Source: Temnopleurus reevesii
Taxonomy: Eukaryota > Echinodermata > Echinoidea > Temnopleuroida > Temnopleuridae
Assembly: GCA_036244855.1 (NCBI GenBank)
Contig: BQKZ01001034.1
Location: forward strand, 30,523 to 84,842
Length of the DNA stretch: 54,320 nucleotides
Reading direction: 5' to 3'
The notes beneath the pieces were generated by a model. It worked only from the letters and a program-made list of their open reading frames with translations. It was not told the origin of the DNA and searched no databases. This document shows positions 12,701 through 27,200 of the stretch, one piece after another. Each line of letters begins with the position of its first letter. Position 1 is the first letter of the stretch. The position numbers and the translations under genes are program-made.

Positions 12701-15700
12701 AGACATGTGTACCTGATAATGTTCAGGAAATAAGAGGAAATGGCTAAATTTAAGAATATCAAAGTGCCCAATTCAGAGGACCAATCGTGCTTTTGAATCA
12801 TTATCTGAAGACAATCGAATACGACGGATCGTGTAACAAGTTGTGTATTCAGCATTGTTAAAGCTGACTAGATATAAGCCATGTGGATAAACTTAACAGT
12901 TTTGAAATGTGTGGAAAATCAATATCTTTTTAAGAAAGTAACTTCGGTATATTTCATATAGAAACAATAATGACCTTTAAAGTAAATGAATTTCATGCAT
13001 TGATAAGCAATGGTAAAGGAAGATGGAGGTATTAAAATAGGTCCACGTAGGATTTCTCATTTATTTTTCTCATAGGTTGAATGTAGCCGACATAGTGATG
13101 GTAATATAAGATGGCAATGATAATATTTGAGGTTATTCCATATTCATTGGATTATCAAAGAAAAAGTTCATCCATTGATGAACAGTAATTACATTAATTA
13201 AAAAAATATTGTAGGATCATGCAATTTTTGGTATTGATTAAAATTTAACAGTTAATATACGTCATTCACCATCATACTGTCCACCCTACCCAAATCAAAT
13301 GAGAAATAAAAAATAAATCCATTCTTAATGCTTGTAGAAATGACATGGCCAAGTTGTGTACAAACAGACGATCAAAATATGAGTTAGTTTTCGTTAAAAC
13401 GATGAAAATATTAAATTGAACCAAACACATATGATCTGTGCATGTGAGTTCCGCTTCACACAAAATAAGATCAAATTGAGTTGTTCTCATTCAGACAGCA
13501 GGCCCTAAAAATTTCACTTGCGATACAATTAACAGAAATAGGTCTTTAAGATTTGCAAAAGATCAGAAAAAATCTTCATAATTCGTCAAACTATTTCTAC
13601 ATCATCTTTTTCAGTCCCCCTGAAACAAAACATCTCCTTAAAATTTGTTATGTGACTTCATGATATTAAAATTTTGATTGCAATTGGACCTCCTAAAACG
13701 AACTTGACCCCATGTTTTAGAAAGTCAATTGAGTTGATAGTATGAATTCTCAATGGACTAATATTTCTCAGAGTGGTGGCATGCAATGTACATTCTATTA
13801 CACACAAGAGAATCCCAAATTTGTCCATTGTGTGGCTGCCATTTATAATCTGATAATTTTGCTTCATCATAAACAATATTTTCTCGATGGAGAAAACATA
13901 TTGGACGCATCTACAGAACTTTATTTTGAAAGGTTTAGGGAAAGTTGGTGAACAAGAGAGCTGAAAAGCTCATTACGATGGATAACTTTCATATCCTCAT
14001 AATCAATCATCATAATACTGAATTCTTTATAAGGAAACAATGAATAACTCATCAAAGTCTTTTATAGAACATAGATTTGAAAACCATAGTCCTCATAAGT
14101 TTTAGTAAGAAACATCATTTATCTGATTAAAATAACACAGGCATATAATGCATATATTCCTTCATCAAAACTGAACTTATGAAGAGTTTTTAAACCATGA
14201 ATAAATCTAAAAATGAAATAAATTATAAAGATATGAATAGTGCCACATGTACAAAAAAATTCATTTGAAAAATTGATAATTACTTTTACATGTAAATGAT
14301 ATTACCAAAATGGGAATCTTTAGGTATCATACATATTCTCATTGAGCAAAATGCTCAAGGACCTCAAGGGGCTGCTTTAGCCATATACATTATATTGCAC
14401 ATTATATTCATATAAGTGTAGAATAGTTCCATCTAGTGATAAGTACATGTATCTTAGTTTTATTTGTTTGTTTGCTATGTAGTCTTCTATTTTAACGCTG
14501 TGGACCCCATTGGAAATAAGCCTTGTCGGCTTTCATGGGTTATCCAGTCATGTATGTTGCTACTGACAAATAAATCAAATCAAATCAAATCAAATCAAAC
14601 AATTTTCCTGCCAGTTACCCATGCAATTAAACTGGGTTGAGTGAAGCATGGATGAATTTCTTTCCAGATGAAGGAAATTAACCCCAGGGATGGGCTCTGA
14701 ACCCCAAACTCGTACCACTAGGCCTAAAAATTATACAGCTTTACAGGAATTGATACTGATTTCATAAGATAAAAGAAGTTTGGGTGACTTTTCATAAAAA
14801 TGTTGTCTAGGTGTACTTGTAATACATTCTTATAAATATCAATACCTGTATTCTTGCAAACATCTCTCTATAATAACAAAAAAATCCTTTATATGAAACA
14901 AAAAATACTGAGCAAGGTGAATTACCTGGATTTTGTTTTACGTGAAAGAAAACTGCGAAATTGGCAAGTGGTTTATTGTCTGGATTTGGATACGATGAGC
15001 AATAGAGGACAGATTGAGAGAGGGAGAGAGGGTTAGGGGGTTGCGTGTCTGATAGGTACTACCGGAGTTGGGTCACAGGAGTACAGAAGGGAGTAGGCTT
15101 GATGGGGTCTCTCTGACTTTAATATAATACACATGGCAGGGAGAAGCAGCGTGCTGTGGCTGCCGTATGTCCACAGTAATTTCCTTGCTAATTCTACGAT
15201 GCCATGCCCAGTACAGCCAACTGCATTAGTCATTCACATTTTTTCTCCTTTGGCTCTCTCTTTCCGTGTTTTAGGCTGGGCGGAGAAAGGTAGAGTGAGT
15301 CGCTGTCTGGCGCAGGTGGGGGAAGGGTACAATGGAAAGTGCATTTCAGACATTGAACGGATGAATGATGGGAAAGGAAGGGTTAAATACAAGGTTTTGG
15401 GCTTCAACCACAATGAGAATGGAACAGCTGGATATAGAATGTACCAAATCTCAACACAAGGGGGCACTCTTCTACATTGTGCCTAGATGTGGAAAAAGCT
15501 CTTTAATCAGGATTCAAATACAGATCCCTAAAGTTGAGGAGTTTCAGCATTGCTTGGTTGTTACTCTGAGTCTTCTCCTTTGTCCCATCAAAGAGAAATT
15601 AGAATGAAACTTTAATGCATACTTGGTTCAGTCAAAGTATTTGATGGATCATATAAACAAGCACAGACACCATTGCACTTTATTGATATTCTCAGCAATC

Positions 15701-18700
15701 TTGTTGTTCCTTCTCAGAACATCTTTTCAAGACATTTTTAACTATATATTAAGAAATTTTATGAAGTTTTTAGCATACGTATTCTTTACTTTGGATTCAT
15801 AATGTCATGCTTAATAAGGCACCCAATATAATCAAATGCATGTTATAACACCCTATGTTTCATTGAATTTCTTACGTGTAAGGTGTTTGATTAGATTGTA
15901 AAAGAAAATGTTTTTGATTGATATTATTATTATAATTGAATTAACTTTTAATCTTGAATATTTACTCCACCGGAATGAATATAATGAGGAAAGAGAGCAA
16001 GCTGTAATTTTGTTAAAGCCTTAATCTCGAAAAAAGAGAGAATATAATTGGAAAAAGTAGGAGGAGAGCATAACTTAATTCTATTATTTCTAATTTCAGA
16101 AGGCTGTAATTGCTGTCCTGAGTCACTTTGTCAACAAATGCATGTGAAGGCCAACTTGTTACATACTGTCATGCTTTTTAAACATGAAAATGGAATAGGG
16201 AAGGGGATACAAATTGCCTAATTGACCTGATTCTCAATGCATACAACCATATATTAGAGGTGGCTGCTCTATCCTCAAGAGTTTCGGTCTGTATTAGAAA
16301 AAAATCAGATTTTTATTCATCTTGTTTTTCTTCAATCATTTCATTGGTATTTGTTAGAATATTTCCTTACATAAAAGGTACTTGACTTTAGAGAAAATTG
16401 CAGAAGCTTGAGATCCAATCATTAATTTTGCCTCAAATTTCAAGTGTCTGCAGATTAGCAAAAATGCCTTACCTAATGACTTAGCTTTACAAGAAAAATG
16501 AACTATGCATGACACCACAAATAAAAAGAATAATTCCACCAAAAAGCAATTCAAAACAATGAGAATGATAAGCATTTAAGACAAAAAGCTGACTGACTTG
16601 AAATTAGATTCCCCTTTTATTCTTTATCTTTATTATTGATTTTCTTTTTCTTGTTTATTCTTTCAAGGAGGAGGGGGGGGGGGGGGGTTGAACTCACTGC
16701 TAAAATATTGTTTCATCAAAACTTTTTATGGTTTGCCTGGATTATCAGTGACCTCTATTAGCAGACCACTCAGTCATATATCGACCAGTGACCAGAGGTC
16801 ATCACAGAGGCATGGTTTGGGTCAAAAGTATGAGTCATAATGAAATAATGCCCTCATGATTGCATTTTAAAAGCTCTCATCATCCCACGTCATCTTCACA
16901 TTTGTTTTTGTTTGTGAACGAGGCCAAAGCCCATGGACAGTGCAGTGATTAACCCTCTAATCATGAACAAATGATACAGTCTCATGTGATGAAGACAAGA
17001 ATTATGACTGGTATTCTCCGAAGTAGAGAAAATCTGTATAAATTACTTAAACTGAACAATAAACACGCATTAAACCAATTAGAAATAAAAAGCCTTAAGT
17101 ACAGTCTGGCCCTGAAAGGGAAATGAGAAAACAATTATACCATGACAAATTGCACACCACAGAGATGCTGACAAAACAATAAGCCCACTGAAACAAGAAA
17201 TACCATGGGGTTGGCAACAAACTTGCTATTCAAGAATGAAGAAAAAAATTACAACCTATTCATTTATTCATGAATCAAATCTTTAATATTTTCAATATCC
17301 TCATCTAAATCATTCAATAATCCATCAATTCTTCATTCACACATTTGTTTTCATTTCTTTTTCACAGATAACAAGTAGCTCCTTCAAGGAATTCAACCCT
17401 GTTGTTCACAGGCGCCCTCATGGCCTGCCCAAGTTAATTTCTTCAAATAAGCTCATATCGTCTATTATTAACCGCATCAGACATCTGAGCAAGGCAACTT
17501 TAAAACCATATTGCTCGATTCAGATCGAAAGCATTATTGCCCGGTCTATTATTTTCTTATATTGCCCGCTCAGAAAAGTCTATGGCGAATTGCGTGTAAA
17601 AATCAAGTGCATAACACTGCGCCACTAAATGCGCGTACATGCTAATTACGCAATCTTGATGAAGACGCGTATTGATGACGTAACAATCGCATGCAAAGTG
17701 CATTTAGATGACAACTCAACATTTTCGGTGGTTGTTTTACCATATCGGAGCCTTTATTTCAATGTTATAAAATAATTTTTGTGTTAATTGAAATGCGAGA
17801 GATATTTAAAATGTTCTAAAATGTTTCTGATTCGGCTCTAGATGTCTGATTCGGTTAATAATAGCAAAATTGAAATGCCTCAGGGCCGACAAATATCACC
17901 CTCATCTGCGATTCGGGCAATATTTGTTGTGTCGCCCCGAGGCCATTCAATATTGCTATATTATTCAGATTCAGGAGATTAAACATGCTTCTTTTCCTGA
18001 TGACAGAGCCAAAGTATGTGATGATGCATTTCTAGACCTTAATTCCTGTCAGGTACCCAACATCACCAGGATGGAGTGCAGCACAGAGAGGATAAATATC
18101 TCATTGAAGCAACAGACCATGGCAATGATTTGAACTCATGACCTTCATATAAGAGAAAATTCATCTTAACCACTTGGCCACAAAATTTCCAAAGAGCTTT
18201 GACCAGCCTTAGAAGAGAACTATGGGCTGAAAACTTTCGAACAGTCAAAAATGAAATAATATGCTTCTTACCTTGTGTCCCGTCAGCTTGCGTATGCTTT
18301 TGCCGCTTCTGATATCCCACACTCTAATGGTACGGTCCATTGATCCAGTGATCAGGCGACGGATGTCAAACTTCACACAACATATCGTGTCAGTGTGGCC
18401 CTGCAACGATAAAATATGAAAAACATAGATTTATGGTACGCATGATCATAGTGAATTCAACAATGAAAAAAAATATTGAACCATTTTAATTATAACATAA
18501 ATGTGCAAACAGATTCAACATCATTGTTTGGTATAAAAACAATGGCTTGTCATATGGTAAGTCCCATACAGGTTATAAAGAATTCATCTTGTTCAAGTAA
18601 AGCAATGCAGATAAGGCACACTACCATTTTCCATCTTGCTTTAATAGAATTGCTCAAGTTCCAGAAAACTTGAACAAACATTATATTTTGAGTGACTACT

Positions 18701-21174
18701 CAATACAAAATCAGATATGTGATATAAAAAGAGGATGAGATAATCTTCTTTATATAAAGTAATATATTCTAAATCACGAATTTCACTTAAAATGCGCATA
18801 AAGTTAAAAATGATATCTACTTGTGCAAATAACATTTTGTCATTTCCAACATACAGTGTAAACTGAAACTCTCAATAAACATATTGATCAGTAACTGAAA
18901 GTTTGTCATGTACATGTAGTCTTAAAATCTTAAAATCTTAATCTTAAAACTCCTTATGAACCCAAACTGCAGTTTTATGTGACATTTTCTATCTCCTGGA
19001 TAACCTTGCCATATGTTCTAGCAGATATTTATAAATGGAAACCATGGTAACTACTCTCCATTACTGTATCGTTTGATGCATAATGAACACAATTTATATG
19101 AGAAAATAATATCAAATCAAGATTAACCGCACTAAGTTTGGAAATATCAGAAAAGTTATTATCTTGTTATCTTGCTGTTTATGAACAAAATGACAGATCA
19201 ACTCTAAATGTCATTAACAAAATTATACAATAATACAATACGCCCAGTTAAATATCTAGCTCATTTAAATGAAGAAAAAAAAACAGAATTTTTTTTTGTG
19301 ACATTTAGAAAGCTGCTTTTTAAGGTCGAAAATAAAGATCTGATCACAAATATATTTTAGTGATTTATTGTTCTCCATATAGTTCAGGATATTAGAGCTT
19401 GATTACAAAATTCCCAAAGCAATCATTTGACTGGGATGAAATAGGTTGGTAGACAATGGGTGACTTCAAGTACGGTGTGCGGTGTTGGTGTTGGTGTTGA
19501 GAGAGCAGATCGGCCCGTGAACCGAGCTCCAACACCGGTGGTCGGTTTACAGAAGCGATACGATCGCCGTATCGATCGCCCAACATCAGGCACAATACCG
19601 AGTGACGTCACTCGCACTCGCACAAAGCCTCGCGAAAAGCTCGACGGTAAAACAGTTTTCGGTCCGAAATTCTCAAATTAATCTATTCTAATTCATACAA
19701 ATTGTGTAATCTTTTTTAAAAACTAGAATGCAAACTATTGCCTTCCAACATGAAGTATGTGGTTTTAGTTTTCGTATGCAAGTTTTACTAGAAAGTTAAT
19801 TTAACCACCGACATGTCACGAGTTTTCGGAGCAAAATTGCTATTGTTCTGTGAGTGGAAAACGAATGCATGATTTCAACACCAACACCAACACCGAAATT
19901 GAAGTCGCAATTTTCCCGATCCCTAGGGGTTGGTGTTCAGAGATGGGAAAANNNNNNNNNNNNNNNNNNNNNNNNNNNNNNNNNNNNNNNNNNNNNNNNN
20001 NNNNNNNNNNNNNNNNNNNNNNNNNNNNNNNNNNNNNNNNNNNNNNNNNNNNNNNNNNNNNNNNNNNNNNNNNNNNNNNNNNNNNNNNNNNNNNNNNNNN
20101 NNNNNNNNNNNNNNNNNNNNNNNNNNNNNNNNNNNNNNNNNNNNNNNNNNNNNNNNNNNNNNNNNNNNNNATGGTTCAGATACAATAGGTTGTGTGCTCT
20201 GATTGAAATTTTAAAGAAGTGCAACACTTTTTTTTTAATTCAAGTTTAAAAAAAATTGCATAAGTTCTTTGACTTTTTGACTCTCAAATCTGCATATAAT
20301 AATGCCCCTCCTTTGATTTCATTGGCCTTTTGTTGAGTATTTCAATAAAATACAAACACTTAGAAAACTTATCAAACTGAAACTCATTTAATTTCATTCT
20401 TTAAAATGTTACACAAGTTGATAAAATCTTGATTGTCATTCAGACATTCTGTGACATTCTGAAAAATGTGTTTCCTTTTTTTAGGAATGAAATGTCAGAT
20501 GTGAAATAAATCAGAATTTAACAAGCCTAATATAGCTGAAATATATTGATGGATATTGTGAATCTACTCTCCGATATTACTCTGATGCACTGAATAAATT
20601 TCCGAGGAGCATTTGTTGATTGAGCAATGGTAATAAATTTGGGTGGAAAGTGTTTGAAGGGTTCAAAGTTGTGCCAATAAATGGCAGGAGCAATGTTTCT
20701 AAAACCAGTCAAAACAAGAAACATGCTTTATCAATGTGGGTGATCTCAATTCTCTGGCAGTTAATGGCACAATCCCATTTGACGATTCTTTCTTTTCCAT
20801 CTGAAAGTGTAGAGATACAACAGTATTTATGAGGAATTTCAGGTAGAGCAAATAAACATCTTCATTTGTTTGAACCTTCACATATTTCCATGGCAATGAT
20901 ATAGTGTCTCTATCTTCCTTGTCGACGAGATCAAGCAACAGTCTTGTAATTCATGTTTCTCCTTCCGACATGTAGTTTCTATCTTCATCATAAAAATCCT
21001 TTATACTCTTTTATTCCATTTTCAGAAATATATATTAGATATAGATGTTCTCAATACATCAACACTTAACATCTGAAATAATAAATTGGCAAATTGAAAC
21101 TTTTCAATTCTAAATGAAATTTATCAAGATATTTCTAATATTCTCCTCAATGACAACCAATTCTCCCTCCTCTT

Positions 21175-21213
<39 letters not shown>

Positions 21214-24200
21214 CTCCCTCTATTTCTCTATCTCTCCGTCTGTCTGTCTGTCTGTTTCTCTGTATCTGTCTGTGTCTGTCTGTGTCTGTCTGTCTGTCTC
21301 TCTCTCAACCTTTCTCTCTCTAAGTCTATCTCGTCAAAGCCCAATGTGATGTATCATCCTCCCTAGTAACCTATAAATCTTGGTATTTTGTTGTGAAGAC
21401 TCGCAAAGCGGGTGTAAATCACAGCATGGATTATTTACACTCATCTAAGTGATGGGTATTATCTGTCAGTATAATGCGAAACTAATCATATTATCACAAG
21501 CACTGGGGGCAGTATAAATCTCACCTGAGCGCATTCCATTCTGTCATATTGCCCAAACTATCCTTTCTCGACACATCATTATTTCTTCAGACTATTTGGT
21601 ACAACAATTCCAAATAACAAAACTGGGCATGTGTGGCTCAATGGTTCAAGTACTTGCCATATGGCTGGGAGGTTGAGGGTTCAAACATTGGCCGATTCAT
21701 GCCAATGACTTTGAAAAAGGAAATTTTGACTTCTTGTCAGCTAGGTACTGTGCATTTGGGATTAGGAGATGGACTAAAATAGTTCAGGAAGTATTATCAT
21801 ACGCATGAACTATTTGATAAAATATCAAGCATTCAAACTGTCCCTCTAACATGGCCAAAAATTATACACTAAACATTATACACTAAACATTTATTGAATT
21901 ACATTGGTTGCCCATAAGACAAAGGATCGCATTCAAAATTTTGTTGCTCACCTACAAAGCACTTAATGGTCAGGCCCCCTATTACTTGTCTGAATTAGTA
22001 TCGTTTATAAAGTCGAACAAATATTCCCACAATTTACGAAGTAGACAGGACAAACTTATTCTCAAACTGCCACATCTTAAAACAAAAGTGACACTTGGTG
22101 ACTGCGCCTTCAGCTGTGCTGCTCCACAACTTTGGAACACATTGCCAATAGAAATAAGATCATCTCCATCTGTAGATGTTTTTAAAAACTTGTTGAAAAC
22201 TCATTTATTTCTTGAAGCTTTTCAATGATATCTCCTACCTATATATGCATTATTTTTGTAACAATATCCACAGACCCTAACATCACATCGCAGTAGAGTA
22301 TATCCATATAGTGACTGCGCTATATAAATTATCTAATTATTATTATTATTATTATTATTATTCAATTATCCTTCATCAATGTGCGATCAATTATCTATAA
22401 GGACTTTGCATGCTTTGTGAGTTTAAAGAAGATTAGTCATACCATTTGACATAAAATACTATACTTGTATTTGCCCTTTGAAGTGATGCATCAGATATCT
22501 TACATTTCACAGGTACATGTAATTCCTTTAATTTGATTTCTATATTCACATCATCCTCCCAAAGGGTTTTGAAGCAAGAACAAGAAATAAAACAAATCAG
22601 TCAGCAAGGATGAACATCGTCATTCCTCTATCATTGTACCTCATTTGTAAGTGACAAATAATGACTCAATAACACACATTTGTAAGTAATTAAGTATGTG
22701 ACAAAATGCAGATTTTTAACTCACTTTTGTTAGTTCATAATTGTAAGGACCAAGTCATGAAAGGTCAAGAAAATGAGTTTCTTTTAATATCTTATATTGT
22801 CATTAAATATGTTTAGTATCATGCTTCTTCTTCATCGGTTAGAAAAAAGCAAGAAACCCTAAAACCAGGAAATAAATTTATTCACAGCATGATCCACACA
22901 ACCAAGGAGAAAATATGAAGTATGAATGTGGTGTTTTTTAATAAAAAGCCCAAATCTAAAATAATCTGAATAGAATAAAACTAACACCTGTGACTTTAAT
23001 CAATAAAGATGAATTAAGAATCATTAATGTCATACTACATATCCTAACATGTATTACGAACAGCACAAATTGGGCGGTAAAGGTTGCCCACCATCTTTTT
23101 TAGATTGTAATATTCAAAATCATTGGGAACTGCTGGTAAAATAGCATCATTGTATTTCTATAATGTCCTTCAAGAAAGCAATAAGTAATAGATGTATTCT
23201 CTTTCCTAGACTTTCTCTGATTTTTACACAATTTCAATGAAATTGGCTTCATTTCACATACTGTACCCACGTAGATTTCTCAGAGATATAAACTTTTCCC
23301 ATTTTTCTTTCTCCCTTCAAAGAGTATCATCCAGGAGCAGTAGGACATCCTTTTGACACATGTATGCCCAATATCTAAACCTGTCAATATCAATAAGAGG
23401 AGTAATCTACTCCAATTGAATCCACTCTCTTGTATGCTTTCGACAGATCTCTAAACACACGTCCAGGTTTAGCAAAGACCCAACTCTGTAAACACAAAGA
23501 TGGGACTAAACAAACCATCACAACCAATCAAGCCACATTGGAAGCAACATTGTTGGAATGTAGTCTCAGTTCCCCAAAATCATAAACCCCCCTTCTAGAA
23601 AAGTGCAGTGAATTCTAGCCCGGGCCTCCTCGCTTACAGGGAATGCCGTTGCTGCTTTTTCATTCAAATGACCGCATCACCATGGGAACAGACTAACGAT
23701 CTCCATCCAGCCTTGCTGAATTATTTTTGCCATGCATAGGCGTAATGAAGGAGGAGAATTATCCCATCATGAAATAGCATCAGGATGGAGAAGAGAAAGA
23801 AGAGGAAATGGAGATGTCATCTCTTTTAAGATGCTGGTATAACAAGATGGGTTTTGTCACCCAGCCCCACGTTTCTCGACCTCTTCTAGTCTGTCTTCCA
23901 CTATCCCTCTATTGCTAGGGGTCTATTTACACTGCACTTCATCCCAAAAAATTGGGATAAAACAAACTGAAAATTTGAACAAAATCAGATAATCATTTAT
24001 GAATTTTCAAATTCTCACTGATATCATGATCCATGATGCTGATGCGTTCAAAAACTCTGCCAGAATATGTGACAAAGTTAGTGGACAACTCCCCATTAAT
24101 TTGTGTATAAAATTAGAATATGTTTTTTTTTTAACTTTTAATCACAAGTAAGATTTTCCTGGCGCAGATCGATTCTTTCAAAAACTCCTTTAAGATCATC

Positions 24201-27200
24201 CTCTATTTCTGTCTCTCACCAAAAAAATTAAACGAATAAGATGCCCTTCTTGTCTTTCTTGACAGACCTGTGTGCATTTTAAAAGAAGTCATCTTGATCA
24301 TCATTATTGAATTCTTAAAAAATGACAATTCAAATAATGAACGCTCAAGTATTCCTATAATTTGCAGAATATCACAGATCCAATGTAGATGGAGCCGCAG
24401 CATGTCTATGTGAGATGCCTACAGATGATGGTGCAATCACAATCAAACCTCATTCATTTGACAGTCACGGACAGTACATGTCATTTATCCATCATCAAAT
24501 CATCGTTAAAATACCAGCCGTTTATTTGGTCTTCCACTTCCTGTCATGGTGCATCACTTGGACCGGAGCTTGACGAAAAATTACAAACACGATTCCGTCC
24601 TCACCAACCCTGAATGGACATACTAGGCTATTTCTCCCATATCTCACATTTGTACATTTCCTTTTTAAGCACTTGAGTTCATCAATAGGGATCTCTATTT
24701 GTAAGAAGAATAGTTTATGCCAAAATATGTCACACAATAAAGAGAAGATTTATCATATTGTTAATGTGACTTTTAGTTTTCTTCCGCATTACAAATACCT
24801 ACTTTTTCTTTTCGAAATAAGACCTTGCTTTTATCAAAATGAAAGTTGAATAATCCTTCTCCTTCAATTACAATGAAGAATAGAAACAGAAGGGGTTGTA
24901 CATAGTTTTAGGATGACTGGATAATATTCCTTTCTAAACTTCAACTAATTTTTCATCTTGCATTTCTTGTAATTGACTTGAACTATCCTTAATAAACAAA
25001 ATGTTATAAAGCATGTTAAAAGAGAAAATCTAAATTTGTTAAATCAGTCAAAGTTTCATCAAGAAAAACACTGTGTTGACCAATCAAATACTTAATATCC
25101 TGGTACTACATATTTATTTATTTATTCATTTATTAAAGTCTTCTTTTAGTAGGGTGGTTTCTTCAAGTCAGCGCAGCTGACCTGCTTTCCAAGAAAGCCC
25201 TACATAAAAAAATATACAAGTATATATATATAATAAAATATCAAAACATGCATACATAAATCCATTACAAACAAACTCTATACAATACTACAAATGAGAA
25301 ATTCTCATTTCTCATATTCATTCATTGTAAAATCCATTGTTCACCCTTTTTTCTTATATTATGCTACACTTCATACAGAGATTTACTAATCAGTGATTTA
25401 CTAATGGATAAATAGCCAAATTTATTTCCTTTTAAATGATATTAAGATCATATAAAATACCCTGAAAGGGAAATTTGTAATATTAATTGATAGTCCAAGT
25501 ACCTACTTCTAAACTATACAAAAATTATTAGATCAGATTAACTCTGAAGGGCCAGAATTTACACACCTCTTTCCTTGTGTTGACATTGAAATGTGACAAA
25601 ACATACACAATTTTAGCTATTTGTAGCCCAAAGCCAGCCTAAATTGAGACATCCAAAGAGTGGACATTTAAAGATTGGTCAGAAAGAGTATGCAAATAGC
25701 AGCGATCCGCAATTATGCAAAAAAAGATATCTTTGGTGCAACATGTAGATGTACTCTTGAGCATTTACAAAGAGAATTAAACCAGCCTTGAGCCTTCCTA
25801 TAGTCTGGAGTAAACCTATTACTTTTCAGTATGTTTCATATCTTGCAGAAGCAAATTAAAAAAGATTATGGCTGATCTGAAAATTGACAATGTTTATGGA
25901 AAATTTGAATGCCTATGAAGAGAATAGGTTCTAGAAGAGTAAAATACTAAATTGTTTTATGGCAACCTGTGATGCCACATATCGGTACCATGCACATTCA
26001 TATCACTTTTCTTCTTGCACATATGTTACATAATGAAAGTATGTATGCTTTACAGACAGCACATTTATTAAGAATTCTAATATGATTCATCTCAAATCAG
26101 AATGAGGCCCCTGTATTAGGTTGCACTGATGACTTGTCACTCACAATTTTTTTTCAAAGTTGCATCATTTTTCACAACAATTCAATATTTTGAACTAACC
26201 AACAAATATCTGCAAGAAATTCAGAGTACTTGTCTGTGCCAACACTCTGTCATCTAATCTAGATGTAGAACCATGTATTGATTTTACTTTCACACATCTG
26301 TCCTAGCATAGAGAAAAACTATTTTAATGATACCTTCAGAAGTTCAGCCTGAATACAGAAACTAATGTATTATTTTACACATCATTACTTGATCAATCTG
26401 AAGAGGCAATTTTGCATCTTACTGAGATGTAGAACTACCGCTAACTGTGGATTGCAAGATTTATGTGAGGGTTTTATTAGAGATTGAACAGACGTCCATG
26501 TATTAGAGTAGTCTACACTAGTTACTAGAACCAGAAAATACGAATCAATCACCCCTGTCTTACGGAATTTACATTGGCTTCCTGTTCGTAACCGCATAAT
26601 CTTTAAATTACTTGTCTTTGCCTATGAATGCTTCAATCTATGGAGTAGCTCCAGAATACTTACATGTATCTGAATTGTTCACTTTATACCAGCCGGCTCG
26701 TAGCTTGAGATCAAGCACACAAAATCTGTTCGTAGTTCCTTCGGTAAAAACCAAATCTTATGGTGAACGCTCTTTCATACATGCAGCCTCGATTCTATGG
26801 AACTCAGTCCCAAATTACCTGAGAAATATTTCAGACTTAGATAAGTATAAGGCTACGCTTAAGAAGTATTTATTTAACAAATAATTTGCATGTACATGAG
26901 CCCAGTGCACAATATCAAATGTACGTTGTTTTCTTGCTTTTTAAAGCAGATCTTTATTCTCCACTCTCCATTCTGTTATTTCTTTTTCTGCTGTGTAAGC
27001 GCATAGGGACATGCTATGGCTATGTGTTATGCGCTATAAAAGAACTGAATATTATTATTATTAGTACACTGCTACAAATTCGAAGAAGGTTTTGGCAAAT
27101 CTCAATATCCAAGTTTTTATCAAACAAACCTATACTTCAAAATCAAATCTGTCTTGGCTACCATGTCCAACACACATTGTTTTGTACCAAAGAATTTGAT

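Noticed and set aside
15133..15486. 117-codon plus frame as a gene
   Set aside because: No domain, no splice context, opposed by another frame; GC-richer composition alone is not enough.
16750..16806. Inverted TGACCT...AGGTCA half-sites as a nuclear receptor element
   Set aside because: The spacer of about 35-40 bases is far outside known arrangements; probably chance or an old repeat.
21176..21322. Ser/Leu-rich frame
   Set aside because: A translation of the (TC)n/(TCTG)n microsatellite.
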